Of a stretch of DNA of 64,000 bases, positions 9,008-19,900 are shown in pieces. The stretch comes from a virus. Position 1 is the stretch's first letter. Each line of letters opens with the position of its first letter. The position numbers and the translations under genes were made by a program. Below the pieces are notes generated by a model. That model was not told the DNA's origin. It made no database searches and saw only the letters and a program-made list of their open reading frames with translations. The DNA is taken from the IMG/VR virus record IMGVR_UViG_3300042882_001139, positions 59,068 to 123,067 of that record; one strand, 5' to 3'.

Positions 9008-10912
9008 ATGTCCGAAAATTGGCTGTACAACATTAAACATGTGACGCCGGGCGAGCCGGTACAGGCAGGCGTCGTAAGTCGACCTGACCAGGCCCTGCAA
9101 GACAGAACTGAATATTTGCGGCAGCGCTTAGACGCCGCCGAACTTGGCAAAGCCATTTTCGACACGGGTGCCACCGTTGCGCCCGACGTGCAGCCCGGCC
9201 ACGCCGTGTACTGGAACTACACAACAAAACAATATGAGAAGGCACTGGCCGCCGTAGAGTTAAACGAAGAAAGCCAGACGTATACCGTACTGCCATCGTC
9301 TGATTGCGTCGGGCTGTGTTGCCGCAAAATCAACGAGACGCTCGGCGATATTGTGTTAAACGGTATCGTCACTTTGCCGGAAATTGCTAATAGCGTGGTC
9401 GGCACACTCACGCCGGGCCGCTATTACTTGTCGGCCGCTGAGCCCGGAAAACTCGTAAAACAAAAACCGGGCGTTACTGTCAGCGTGTGCTATGTGCAGG
9501 GTGCTACAGACACGTGTAACCCAGCACCGCGCGTCGTTGTTATGCCGAACACGCGCGAGTTAATTGACGAGCACACACATTATCGTTTTGAATTAGTTGC
9601 CCGCCCGGCCGGTAACAATCAAATCGTCGTAGATGGTGACAGCAATGAGCGCCACGAAATCGGCAACGCCGACAGCGATCTGCCCGGCTGGCTTCCATTT
9701 GATGATGCCGTGTTTAACGGTAAGGCTCCGGCTGGCGCTGTTTTTGGTTACAACTTGTCTCGGCACCCGGCACTGAACAGCGTGTGGCCGCCACTGCCAG
9801 TGCAATCAGTGGCCGTGCTAGTCGATAAGGCAACGAGTTACGCCGGGGCTACTGAGGTCCCAACAGGTCCCGACGGCCTCGTTATTTGCGATCTGCACGG
9901 CATCTGGTGGATGAGCGATTGTCGCGGCGATGTGCCCTGGCCTGAAAACTACAGCGGCACACCGGAAGAAGACACTGTTATTACGGAAACAGAATGTCCG
10001 CGTGCCGAGAGCATGCGCGTCGTCGTGGTATTCATCCGAATGCTCGTCGGCAACGATCGCAGTTTGGTGACTAGTTTAATTCCTGGCACAGACAGCCCCG
10101 TGCAAATCATTACGTGCGCCACAGGCCTGCCGGCAACCGCGGCAAACCCAGGCACAGGCGACCTTGAATTAAATCTTAGCCTTCAGTACGCCGTGGATAA
10201 CGACGCACGCGATGACGCTAACACGCCGGCAGAACAAGGTTTAATTGTTACCGGTAAGACGCCATCTGGTCGGCGGTTGCAGCGCGGCTGGGTGGCCGGC
10301 GGAATTGTCGCCCACAATTTACCGCAAGTGTCAGTATCAAGTACGAATCAGCGCAACTTGACGACGGCTGAAAAAACAGCACTCGCCCTGCCTACCGGGG
10401 CCACTGTGCAACTACATCGCGGCCTCGTGAAATTGAATTTTGACGTGTTAGCAGATAAAGAACTGACGCCTCAAATTATCCGCCTGAACGACACAGTTGA
10501 ACGCCTTTACAATGACATTCCGTATCTGGGCTTTCCTGCCGGGCAGGCGTCGTCTATGCGTTTGCGATTTAATGTACCGGACGCAAACATCGGCACGGGT
10601 GTTTTAATGCGTGTGCGGCTGCAATTGTTTGGCAAGGGCACGCAGACCATGCCAGCGCTTTATATGTCGTACCGCAAACTGCAGAAACCCGGCACTACAC
10701 CGACGACGGCGATATCTCTGCTGAATACTGACACGCCGCTTAACATTGATACAGCATTAGCAGTCAGTGCGAACGCCGCCATTGTTCGTGATAGCGAGGC
10801 GTTTAGCGTAACCGCTGGCGACACAGTGCTTGTCACTATCGGCCGCACAGCAGGTGACACATATCCGGAGGTTGGCGTTTTACGTGTAGCCGGAATCTTA
10901 TCGCTTACATAA
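9008..10912 (+). CDS. Large tail fibre-like protein
   Basis: A 634-residue protein preceded by a strong GGAGGACAAGG ribosome site. It begins with a short domain containing QDRTEYLRQRLD, a short helix common near the N-terminus of large-phage fibre proteins. Long beta-rich regions with Gly, Asn, Thr and Val follow. The C-terminal third (about residues 500-634) is predicted all-beta. Its probable role is as a structural fibre or spike at the baseplate. The receptor is unknown. Confidence 0.6.
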   Translation: MSENWLYNIKHVTPGEPVQAGVVSRPDQALQDRTEYLRQRLDAAELGKAIFDTGATVAPDVQPGHAVYWNYTTKQYEKALAAVELNEESQTYTVLPSSDCVGLCCRKINETLGDIVLNGIVTLPEIANSVVGTLTPGRYYLSAAEPGKLVKQKPGVTVSVCYVQGATDTCNPAPRVVVMPNTRELIDEHTHYRFELVARPAGNNQIVVDGDSNERHEIGNADSDLPGWLPFDDAVFNGKAPAGAVFGYNLSRHPALNSVWPPLPVQSVAVLVDKATSYAGATEVPTGPDGLVICDLHGIWWMSDCRGDVPWPENYSGTPEEDTVITETECPRAESMRVVVVFIRMLVGNDRSLVTSLIPGTDSPVQIITCATGLPATAANPGTGDLELNLSLQYAVDNDARDDANTPAEQGLIVTGKTPSGRRLQRGWVAGGIVAHNLPQVSVSSTNQRNLTTAEKTALALPTGATVQLHRGLVKLNFDVLADKELTPQIIRLNDTVERLYNDIPYLGFPAGQASSMRLRFNVPDANIGTGVLMRVRLQLFGKGTQTMPALYMSYRKLQKPGTTPTTAISLLNTDTPLNIDTALAVSANAAIVRDSEAFSVTAGDTVLVTIGRTAGDTYPEVGVLRVAGILSLT

Positions 10913-10921
10913 CGAATTATC

Positions 10922-11866
10922 ATGCCAATCGGTAACTGGAATCTACAGTGGCTTAACCACAACTCGCAGCGATCTTATCCGCTGACAGAGGCCGCTACCA
11001 AGACGGACATTACGAACACCGTCATAATTCCAGATAACTTTATTGTAGGTCTTTATTTTCCTACGCACGCCGGCGGCAATTTTCTGCCAACAAACTTTTT
11101 TATTAAGAGTTTGATGATTGCACCAACTGGCTTTGCAATCACGCTCGGCTACAGCGACGGTATAAGCAATATTGACGTAGCCAGTGCTAACGTCGTGCGT
11201 GGCACACACGTGCCAAACCGTTCGTACGCCCTTGGCGGCATAGACGAGTTTGATGATTCTATTGGAACTATTGTGCTCGGCGTGCTTGACGATATCGACC
11301 GCTTGGCCCCCGGATTTTATACCTTTACACCAGCAGGCGGCGCCGTAGAGCCCGACGCCATACGCCCGATGCTGCGTGCCGTGCAGCGTCTGCAAATTTT
11401 AAACAACAATGAATACAGTGACCCGATTTACGGCCATGTCACGTTAGTAGCCGGCACCAATGTACGTATAGACGTGCAGACGAGCGGCAATCAAACAGAG
11501 ATCGTGTTCAATGCCATCTCTGGTGCAAATCTAAATCAAGACTGTCTTTGCAACGTACCGCCAAGCGGAGAATGTATTCGTTGCATTAACGGTGTCTGCT
11601 CGGACGACGGGACGTTCACGTTTGCACAAGACGCATGCGTAGAAATTTCACAGATCACAAACGGCTTATCATTTACTGACACGTGCGCGTCGCCGTGCTG
11701 TGGTTGCAATGAGTTAGACGCAATCAACACGCAGATTGACCGCTTTGGCGATGGCGTGACCACGCTCCAAAACTTTGTAACGCGCCTGGGCTCTGAGGTC
11801 ACGCAAATGAGCCTGGTCGTACTGGGTAGCCGCTTTTCCGATTACGCAGCCTGCACACCGGAGTAA
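10922..11866 (+). CDS. Tail fibre/adhesin paralogue 1
   Basis: A 314-residue protein that opens with NWNLQWLNHNSQRSYPL, an aromatic head ending in R-x-YPL that recurs in the downstream genes. Near residues 215-235 it carries the second shared element, CINGVCSDDGTFTFAQD. Nine Cys cluster at residues about 208-265, and the last 50 residues form a helix. It is probably a fibre or adaptor subunit at the tail tip. Arrangement and repeated heads suggest tandem duplication within this operon. Confidence 0.6.
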   Translation: MPIGNWNLQWLNHNSQRSYPLTEAATKTDITNTVIIPDNFIVGLYFPTHAGGNFLPTNFFIKSLMIAPTGFAITLGYSDGISNIDVASANVVRGTHVPNRSYALGGIDEFDDSIGTIVLGVLDDIDRLAPGFYTFTPAGGAVEPDAIRPMLRAVQRLQILNNNEYSDPIYGHVTLVAGTNVRIDVQTSGNQTEIVFNAISGANLNQDCLCNVPPSGECIRCINGVCSDDGTFTFAQDACVEISQITNGLSFTDTCASPCCGCNELDAINTQIDRFGDGVTTLQNFVTRLGSEVTQMSLVVLGSRFSDYAACTPE

Positions 11867-11869
11867 CCC

Positions 11870-13429
11870 ATGAGTTGCCCCGGTTTCACATTTACACCGC
11901 ATGGCCGTGAAGGTATCGGGATCTGCCAGCCGCAGAGCGGTCTTGACTACCCATTCGTGGCGCCGTCGGAGGATATCCGTTTTCTTGTTGCTGACCTGCA
12001 TGTAGCGTTTGACGACCCGGCAGTGGCCGTGCCAGGCACAGCCGAGCGGCAGCCGCCATATCGTGTGAAGTATTTATACAACGTCGGTTGCAATCCGAAT
12101 GCCTTGCCTGCTGGGGCGCCCGCCCCGCGCGGCAACGAGGCTGACATTGTCATTGTTGACATAAATAACAACGTGGTATTCGACACCACTGGTGCGGCGA
12201 CGGTAACTTACACCGCAACACCGTGGAACACAGACTACACGATCTATAAATGGACAACTGCCGCTGGCACGTGTCATCTCGTCGCTCACACAAACTGGAA
12301 GACTGGTGAACCAGCCCCTAGGCATTATGACCGGTATATCGCGCCGGCAAACGGCACGCTTGACGCCCGAGTTGTGTATAAGCTGCCAAAAAGATTGCTT
12401 TCCCTGCGCGTAAAGCAACGCAGCGGCACAACCGTGCTAGGCCCGTACACCGGTAACGTAGTTTTTAAAAACGGCTACAACACAGAAATAACTGCGACGA
12501 GCAGCGTTTCAAATTACCTAAAAAATACAGAAGTTAGATTGTCTGCTGTCGCAGGTTCCGGCGCTGGCTATTACCCGGTTTGCGGTGACGGTTTTGATCA
12601 GGGCATCGGCCCGCGCCCGCCGCAACCAATCAGGACAATTAACGGCGCGGCGCCCAACGCATCCGGCGACTTCCTGCTGTCGGCTGGCGATTGTTTGTAT
12701 CTCCGCAGACCGACTGTGCGGCCTACAGCGAACAGTCTTTATCCAGATCCAGTGCATAAACAGCAAATGGGCGCCGACTGTCCGCCGTGCTGCGAGTGCG
12801 ACGATTATGTGGCAGCCGCACTGTACATGAATAGCGTTGGTAGCCGCTATCAACTTGTCGGCACTCGTGTAGAAAACATAAAGGGCATTCACGAATCTAA
12901 CATTGACCGATGGCTCGACAAGCGTGATTGTTCGCTGGGTAACCCATTAAAACTTATTTTGGTTCCGCAAGGTTGTCCGTTTATGGACGTGGTTGCCATG
13001 ATTTGCAACCCATGCGATAGCTGCCTTAGCGGAAGCACGTTACAGTTAACTTTAACCCCAGTGAATCAGCCGGGCACGGTATCAGCCGAACTTGTTTGCG
13101 GTTACACGGCGTTGTTCGCACCAGGGATCAACGGCCAGTCAGTCGGTATAACTGTGACCGCAAACGGCAATGTTACGGCAGCAACTTTTAAAATGCCGTC
13201 AATTAATTCAGGCTCGTCTGCTTATTTAAAATTTAGGCTCAAGTTTTCACCGAGATTGAATTTCGCCATAAAGGGCGTACTCACGGGTACACTAGATTCG
13301 CCGGTCGGGGCACCGCTAAAAACAGGCTGTGCTGCCGAAACACCAGAAGCTGACCGTATCGTAGCAGTAGCCGAAACGACACAGGCACTGTACTGCGACG
13401 ATAACGGCGATACAGATATGCCGTGTTAA
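11870..13429 (+). CDS. Cys-rich tail fibre/adhesin paralogue 2
   Basis: A 519-residue protein. It lacks a clear R-x-YPL head, but it carries the shared RTINGAAPNASGDFLLSAGD element near residues 250-270, followed by Cys pairs (CPPCCECDD). It also has Cys motifs around residues 370-385. The C-terminal region is beta-rich. It lies 4 bases after paralogue 1 and 2 bases before paralogue 3. A virion-exposed fibre is likely. The Cys may be metal-bound or disulfide-linked outside the cell. Confidence 0.55.
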   Translation: MSCPGFTFTPHGREGIGICQPQSGLDYPFVAPSEDIRFLVADLHVAFDDPAVAVPGTAERQPPYRVKYLYNVGCNPNALPAGAPAPRGNEADIVIVDINNNVVFDTTGAATVTYTATPWNTDYTIYKWTTAAGTCHLVAHTNWKTGEPAPRHYDRYIAPANGTLDARVVYKLPKRLLSLRVKQRSGTTVLGPYTGNVVFKNGYNTEITATSSVSNYLKNTEVRLSAVAGSGAGYYPVCGDGFDQGIGPRPPQPIRTINGAAPNASGDFLLSAGDCLYLRRPTVRPTANSLYPDPVHKQQMGADCPPCCECDDYVAAALYMNSVGSRYQLVGTRVENIKGIHESNIDRWLDKRDCSLGNPLKLILVPQGCPFMDVVAMICNPCDSCLSGSTLQLTLTPVNQPGTVSAELVCGYTALFAPGINGQSVGITVTANGNVTAATFKMPSINSGSSAYLKFRLKFSPRLNFAIKGVLTGTLDSPVGAPLKTGCAAETPEADRIVAVAETTQALYCDDNGDTDMPC

Positions 13430-13430
13430 C

Positions 13431-15242
13431 ATGAGCGTTAGAAATCACAATTGGTATAACCTGCAGTCGACTCGGCGATATCCGCTAGATGAAAATAGCA
13501 CGGGTATCTCTGACGACGGGCAACTTATTCGAGACGACATTCTCGTCGACTGCCATATAAAGTTTCCAGCCGCAGTCGGGCGTTATTTATATGTGCAAGG
13601 CATTACTGTTTCGACTGGCATTGTAACAGTGCTCTTCGGAGCGGTGAGCGAACTAGCCGCGGCAACTGGCCCAACGGTCGCCGTGCTGTCGCTACCGAAG
13701 CCCGTAGTGCCGTATGTTAATTACCCTGTCACGGCTATGTTGCCAGGTGTAAGCGGCTGGGTCGTTTTTGGTCCTGGTATTTTGACAAATTTTACGGGGC
13801 GTTACGGCAGCCCGCGCCAAACACTGGTCGCACCGAGGAATGGCCGCGGTTATCGACCAATCGGCGTCACATCTTTGCGGAAGGATGGTGTCAGTGCAGG
13901 GCTTGAGGGCGTTATTAACATTGTAGGCGACGTGCCCATAAAAGTTAGCCGCGTTGCCAACGTCGGTCGAATCGTCGACATGACGTCTGGCACAAAAACA
14001 GTTGTTAAAAACGCGGCAAGCGGAATTGTCATAGAACTCGACACTACTCAGATCACGACAGAATACAATCCGTTAAAACAGTTTCTTGGGCCGTGCGGGC
14101 AGCGACCAGAAAGCGGCACCTGCGACAAAACACCCATTGAAAGTATTAACGGCATATTGCCTGATTGCAACGGCAATATAGCCATCGACTTTGGCGGGCT
14201 TACTGGGAAATTATTTGACGCGTGCGGCGGCGTCGACGTGCTTACCGACGTTGACTTGCCGTCAGTGTGCGGCACAGTTAATCCGCCGCGCAACTTCAAA
14301 GACAATTGCTGCAGTCCAGATCTTGAGGTGGAGCGGGAAGCCGACATTTACACAATACCGTCTTCCAATCGCACCGCCGGAATGCTTGTAAAAACTAAAG
14401 ACACAAACAATCGATTTACGCTTAATGCAGATTTGATCACATGGACAGCCGCCGAGTCGGAAGAGTACTGCGGGTGGCCCGATCCCACCGATAAAATACC
14501 AGACATTATCGCAGAGGAACTTCCGCCCATCGCGAACTATCCATGCCTTACCGTACCATTTTGCGTCGACTTCAACACGTGTAACGGCGCCGCACCTGCT
14601 TTTAACACGCAGTCCGGTACATTTTTTGCTGCCAGTATTGCGGCACCTCCGCCGTGTGCCTACTGCGACGCAAGCGGCAACCCGCTTCCCCCAAACCCCG
14701 CTAACTTTTTATCAGACAACTACACACTGTCTGCGCACAATACCTATGCCGCGACTGACAGCGGCAATGTAAATATAGCCACGCTAAAAAATTGTGCGAC
14801 TAACTGGAACATCGGGCAGACGGTCACAACTGAACTACGAATAAGTTCAGCGGGCATAGAGCGTAACGGCGGATTAATCTTAAACTTTCGTCGTGATTTA
14901 AGCGCTCTGCAACTCGTCTATACGACATACATTGCCATCGTCATAGATGCATCTAAAAGCCAGTTGCGCGTACTGCGGTACACTAATAATTCAGTTACGG
15001 TAGAAAGCACCGTAAATGTCCGCATAAAAACAAATACGTGGTACCGGTTATCCGCCACGCCCAACATCAACGGTAATAACGTCATTATCAACGCTATTGT
15101 CGAGGAGATGACGCTGAACAGTCCGGCAACCGCGAACATTGTTGTGAATATTAGCGCCGCAAATTACGGTGCATTTACCGGGGCGGCGGGCTTATTTACA
15201 AGCCGAGCGTACACCTACTTCAATAAATTCACCATTACGTAA
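13431..15242 (+). CDS. Tail fibre paralogue 3 with lectin-like C-terminal domain
   Basis: A 603-residue protein with the shared head (NWYNLQSTRRYPLDE) and the shared element SINGILPDCNGNIAIDFGG near residues 235-255. The last 190 residues look like a concanavalin/laminin-G-type beta sandwich: alternating strands, a TWYRLSATPN stretch and a final strand with aromatic residues. Such domains bind glycans, so this is a good candidate receptor-binding protein. The lectin call is by pattern only. Confidence 0.6.
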   Translation: MSVRNHNWYNLQSTRRYPLDENSTGISDDGQLIRDDILVDCHIKFPAAVGRYLYVQGITVSTGIVTVLFGAVSELAAATGPTVAVLSLPKPVVPYVNYPVTAMLPGVSGWVVFGPGILTNFTGRYGSPRQTLVAPRNGRGYRPIGVTSLRKDGVSAGLEGVINIVGDVPIKVSRVANVGRIVDMTSGTKTVVKNAASGIVIELDTTQITTEYNPLKQFLGPCGQRPESGTCDKTPIESINGILPDCNGNIAIDFGGLTGKLFDACGGVDVLTDVDLPSVCGTVNPPRNFKDNCCSPDLEVEREADIYTIPSSNRTAGMLVKTKDTNNRFTLNADLITWTAAESEEYCGWPDPTDKIPDIIAEELPPIANYPCLTVPFCVDFNTCNGAAPAFNTQSGTFFAASIAAPPPCAYCDASGNPLPPNPANFLSDNYTLSAHNTYAATDSGNVNIATLKNCATNWNIGQTVTTELRISSAGIERNGGLILNFRRDLSALQLVYTTYIAIVIDASKSQLRVLRYTNNSVTVESTVNVRIKTNTWYRLSATPNINGNNVIINAIVEEMTLNSPATANIVVNISAANYGAFTGAAGLFTSRAYTYFNKFTIT

Positions 15243-15247
15243 AACCA

Positions 15248-16078
15248 ATGTCTAGCGCACGTATTCTATTCCCACAGTTTCGGGACGAGCAGGCGGATTC
15301 AAAGTATCCGTTTGCCGATCACGTCACACTGCTTGCAATAAACACCGGCATTAGACTGCCGACCGATTTGTTTTTAGACGCGTCTTTTTTTGGTATTGGC
15401 ACGAACGTCGGGCTGTATTTATCTGCAGTAATCGTTACGACGCAAACAGTCACCGTCACAATAGGCGACAGCGGTGCTGATAGAAAATTTACTGCGACCT
15501 ATGCCTCTGCCTCGCCACCGGACAGCGGGGTATTAAATTTTGTCGACACGTACGGGCGGCCTGCGGGCTTGCTCGTGGCGGCACCAACGGTTCGTGACGC
15601 GGCCGGCACCATAAAAGAAGTGACGCCACTTGTAGACCTCGCGGCGTGGCCGGCTGGCGAGCACAGGTTTAATGCCGCAACAGCAGAGTTTGTTGCCAGC
15701 GTATCAGTGCCGGCACAAGAACCCGGCGTACGGGCTATCACAGCGTCGTCATCACCCGAGATAAGCACTGGCGACGTATGGCTGATTGGTAACGCTGGCG
15801 TTGTACTGCGTGTTGAGGGTGCTAACACAATTCGTGTTGATGTCGTAGGCGTGCCGTTATTTAAACGTTTTGTGTGTGCCCCGCTGACGTCTTTTCCGCC
15901 AAAAAAGTTTTTACGCACTATCAACGGTTGCGGCGCTGACGAGTACGGTAATTTTACGTTTACAGCCACGGGTAATATCTCGCATGTGGCGAGCGAGAAA
16001 AACCCGCATACAGTTGTTCGGATATACCCCACGGGCGACGCCATTAATTTTGACACCGTTGGTCCGCAGGTGAGCTAA
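15248..16078 (+). CDS. Tail fibre/adhesin paralogue 4
   Basis: A 276-residue protein with the shared head in the form QFRDEQADSKYPFAD followed by a stretch containing LPTDLFLDA. The shared element is TINGCGADEYGNFTFTATG near residues 222-242. It is beta-rich with Ala/Val strands between. It starts 5 bases after paralogue 3 and overlaps paralogue 5 by one base. Its role is inferred from its siblings. Confidence 0.6.
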   Translation: MSSARILFPQFRDEQADSKYPFADHVTLLAINTGIRLPTDLFLDASFFGIGTNVGLYLSAVIVTTQTVTVTIGDSGADRKFTATYASASPPDSGVLNFVDTYGRPAGLLVAAPTVRDAAGTIKEVTPLVDLAAWPAGEHRFNAATAEFVASVSVPAQEPGVRAITASSSPEISTGDVWLIGNAGVVLRVEGANTIRVDVVGVPLFKRFVCAPLTSFPPKKFLRTINGCGADEYGNFTFTATGNISHVASEKNPHTVVRIYPTGDAINFDTVGPQVS

Positions 16079-16992
16079 TGCCGCAACCAGGTTTTTACAA
16101 CGACAACGAGCATCGGGCTTACCCATTTATTTTTAGGCCCGGCGAACCCAGGCTGCCGGAAAGTGCAGTCGTTGATGCTGGTTTTATCATGAGAATTGAT
16201 AGCCAGTTCGAAGAATCTTTGCATACTGTGTGGCTCGCCCAAGTGGCCCGCACCGCAATGCAGTTTACGTTTACGTTCCGGACGAACGCGCATGCCACCC
16301 CACTAACGTTCACATGCCCGAGCAGCAGCAACGAGTGGGCTATTGTGTACGGAGAAAGTGCGAGCTTGGCCCGCACGGCGGACAACGCCGTATCGTGTGA
16401 AGAAAATTATGACCCAGTCTGGGAAGGCTTTATCGTTACGGGGCCGTTGCAAGCACTCGCGGCCGATGTGCCCGTCGATAGCGTTAAAACATTTGCACAA
16501 AACGAACAGCAAATAGAGCCCGCGCGAATACAGAACTTAAACAAAGGTTATGTCCGCACAATAAACGTCGGGAACTACGAGCGGACATTTATCCCGGCGT
16601 GCGGCGACGACGATACCGCGCCTGTCCCGGACGTGGTACTAAATAAACTCTGCCTCACCGGAGATGTAAAATTTAAAGAGGGTTACAATTGCAGCATTCG
16701 TCAGCCGAGCTGGACTAACGAGTTAAGAATTGGTGCCGCCATAGGCGCCGGAATGCCGACAGACGCAGAGTTATGCGCTAACGGCAGTGAGTTGCCGCTT
16801 TTCGCGGGCGAGATAGCCACAGGTAAGTTTTTTACTAATGGCCCGGCGTGTGACGATTTGATTTTTACTTTAAACGGCCTAAGTGGTCCCAACGTGACAC
16901 TTCTTGGTGGGCAAGGTATAAATATTGCCACGCAAACTGATCCACCAAAAATTACGATCACAAGAAATATCAATAACGCCGGCAACTGTTAA
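16078..16992 (+). CDS. Tail fibre/adhesin paralogue 5
   Basis: A 304-residue protein opening with FYNDNEHRAYPFIFRPGEPRLP, the same R-x-YP head as its upstream siblings, followed by the AVVDAGF strand. A late FTLNGLSGPNVTL segment is a diverged form of the shared ING element. The Cys are fewer than in paralogue 2. It lies directly before the giant collagen-like fibre and may connect it to the baseplate. Confidence 0.6.
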   Translation: MPQPGFYNDNEHRAYPFIFRPGEPRLPESAVVDAGFIMRIDSQFEESLHTVWLAQVARTAMQFTFTFRTNAHATPLTFTCPSSSNEWAIVYGESASLARTADNAVSCEENYDPVWEGFIVTGPLQALAADVPVDSVKTFAQNEQQIEPARIQNLNKGYVRTINVGNYERTFIPACGDDDTAPVPDVVLNKLCLTGDVKFKEGYNCSIRQPSWTNELRIGAAIGAGMPTDAELCANGSELPLFAGEIATGKFFTNGPACDDLIFTLNGLSGPNVTLLGGQGINIATQTDPPKITITRNINNAGNC

Positions 16993-16995
16993 ATC

Positions 16996-19900
16996 ATGGC
17001 TGACAACACATCCGACAATCTTTTTGTAGAGTCTGATCCCGACTGCCAAGTGGCGCCGGTACCAAAAGTCAATTTTGACTTTATTCAAGATTGTCGTATC
17101 GCGCCGACACCGCCGCCGATCTTTGAGTGCGTGTTGCCAATCGTGCCGCGTACGCCTGATTTCCAATGCCCAGAATTTACAGCCGAATCTACGATTCGCG
17201 TCGCGACCGCCGCAGCTGGGTGCGACAATACTCCGCGAGCTTTGCTCACAATTACGCGACCGAGCAAAGAAACAAATCCGTGCGAATATGAAATTAACTT
17301 AGACATCAATGTTCCGGTACCAAACATTCCGTGCCCGCAGATTAATATCGCTCCCACGTCGCAGTCGGTTTACTTCGTTGACAACTCAAATTGCCCGGCT
17401 AAGACAAGCACGCTAACAATTAACCGACGGCACACGCCTCCTACCTGTAGCGACCCCGGGCAATGCACGTTCGACATTGTGTTGGACATCAACATACCTA
17501 TTCCGCGTCTCAAATGCCCTGAGTTCAGTTTAAATCGGTTCAGGGTCAATACGTATTTTGAAGACGAAAATTCTGACGCCTGCAAAATTAATAACGTCTT
17601 CTTTATTACGCCGCGGCATGAAGAGCCGCAAAACTGTAACGACCCGGGTCGATGTATTTTTGACGTTGAGCTCGCTATCAATATCCCGGTTCCGAGAATT
17701 AAGTGCCCGATAATCTCGGTCACAGAGTTCAACGTTGACACATATTTTTATGACCCGAACGACCCAGACGATATTTGTGGTAGCGGCGCTAACAACAACA
17801 AATTTCGAATCATTCCTCGGCACATTGAACCGCAAAATTGCAACGACCCCGGCCAGTGCATATTTGATGTCGAACTGGTCATCGAGGTACCGATTCCGCG
17901 GATACCGTGCCCTGAGTTCAATCTTCTTGATTTCGGCGTCAGCACATATTTTGTCGGTGATGACTCGGTTACTGGTTGCACGATTAAAGAAAACAAATTT
18001 AGCATTGCACGCCGCAATAGCGGCTCAGCCGCCACCGCGACACCAGTTAAAGCAAAAGATAGCGTCTACCTGCTTAATAATGTCACCAATAAAATAACGG
18101 CCGATGGCGTTGTTTTAAATCAAGACGAAGTGTTTATCTGGACGCCAAAAAACACAAACCCGGGCGGCGCGGGCACAGTCGTTAGCGACAACCACAGAGC
18201 CGGCGTATACGTTGTCGATTATACAAAAGCAACTGGCGGTGATCCGTTTAACGTCATAACACGTGTAGAGTATTTAAATAGTTCAGCAGATTTTCTAACG
18301 AACAACTATCGCCAGTTTTTAGTCGCTGACGGACTGACGAACAAATCAAAATTGTTCGAGTTAAACGTTGTTGAAAACTTTACGCTCGGGACAGATGCCG
18401 CCACGTTTAGTCCAGCAACTGCCTCAAGTTGTAAAGATCCAAACGCGTGCATCTTTGATGTCGAAGTCTACATCAACGTACCAATTCCACGCATCCCGTG
18501 CCCCGAAATAACCGTTACAGAGTTTACTGTAAATCCGCATATAGACCGGCCAGAGTGCCCGGTAAGAGAAAACAAGTTTCGCATTTATCCGGTCCGGCAA
18601 AGTCCGGCAACATGCGACGACCCGGGCCGTTGCGATTTCGAGGTCGAGCTGGTCATCGACATTCCGATACCGCTGCCGCCATGCCCGCAATTTAATGTCT
18701 TGCCCGCCAAGGTAAATTCGTATTTCAATAAACCGGGTTGCAAAAAAGAGAACACTAAATTTTCAATTACACCAAGACACACTGAGCCCACGTGTGATGG
18801 GCCGGGTCAGTGTACGTTTGACGTCGAACTTATTATTGACATACCTATTCCGGTGCCACGATGCCCGCAGTTAAACGTCAAAAAATTTAGCGTGGACAGC
18901 GGCTACGTAAATTACGGCGGCTGCATTACTAAACAAAACAAATTCGCGATTACGCCAAACCACACTGAGCCCACCTGTAATGATCCTGGGCAGTGTATTT
19001 TTGATATTGAATTAGAGATATACATTCCGCTGATCGGGCCGGTGTGCCCCGCGTTTGTAGTGTCGTCAAACTTTGCCGCCGGTGCATATGCAGGCTCAAC
19101 ATGCGCGGCGGCAAACCAATCAGCGGTTATGTCATTACCGAATGCCAGAAGTTTTGGCAACGGTAATGCTTCAGCGTTTTACATCGTATCCCGCAACATT
19201 CCCGCCACGTGCAAAACACCGCCGATCTGCGTATTTGAATTTGGTCTAGGTGTATCCATTGCCTTGCCAAAACCACCGTGCCCGACGTTAAACGTTATTT
19301 CAAGTCGGCTTAACGCGTCGTATGAAAATAACACAAACCTAGACTTTCGAATTGTCAAACGACCTATCGTCAAAGACTGCGAAGTAGACGAATGCAACTT
19401 TGATTTCTACTTGTCGATAGACATTCGCATTCCGAAGCCGCCGTGCCCGACTATCTCGCCGGGGCCGGTCATAATCAGAAAAATTGATCCGGACCAAAAT
19501 CCGACAGGCCAGTTGACAGTAACGTCAGCCACCAATCCAGGATATTACTGCAACTACAACATTGGTCTGCAACTTAATCTGCCGTTTTGCAAAACGACAA
19601 TTGAGTACGACTTCACAGGGCAGAAAACCGGCGTCGGGCCAGAGAACCAGCGCGTCGTTATTTGCTATCACAAAAAAGGCTCGGCGTCTCCCGGCGGGCA
19701 GCATAAAGCGGCAATCGCCGTCGTGCGTGACCAGTATGACAAGTGCAAATACTGGATTGCGCCGTACATCAGATTAAATATTGAACTTCCAGTTTTTGAG
19801 CCGCAAGAAACTGAATATGTGGGTTACCAGATCGGCGGCGGGACGGGGCTTGTCGGCGGCGTTTACAACCCAGTCGAGTACATCAAACTAGAGGCCACGA

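Noticed and set aside
11947-12418. Overlapping - strand ORFs opposite the fibre genes
   Set aside because: The fibre genes form a continuous + strand operon with short spacings. The opposite frames lack ribosome sites and motifs.
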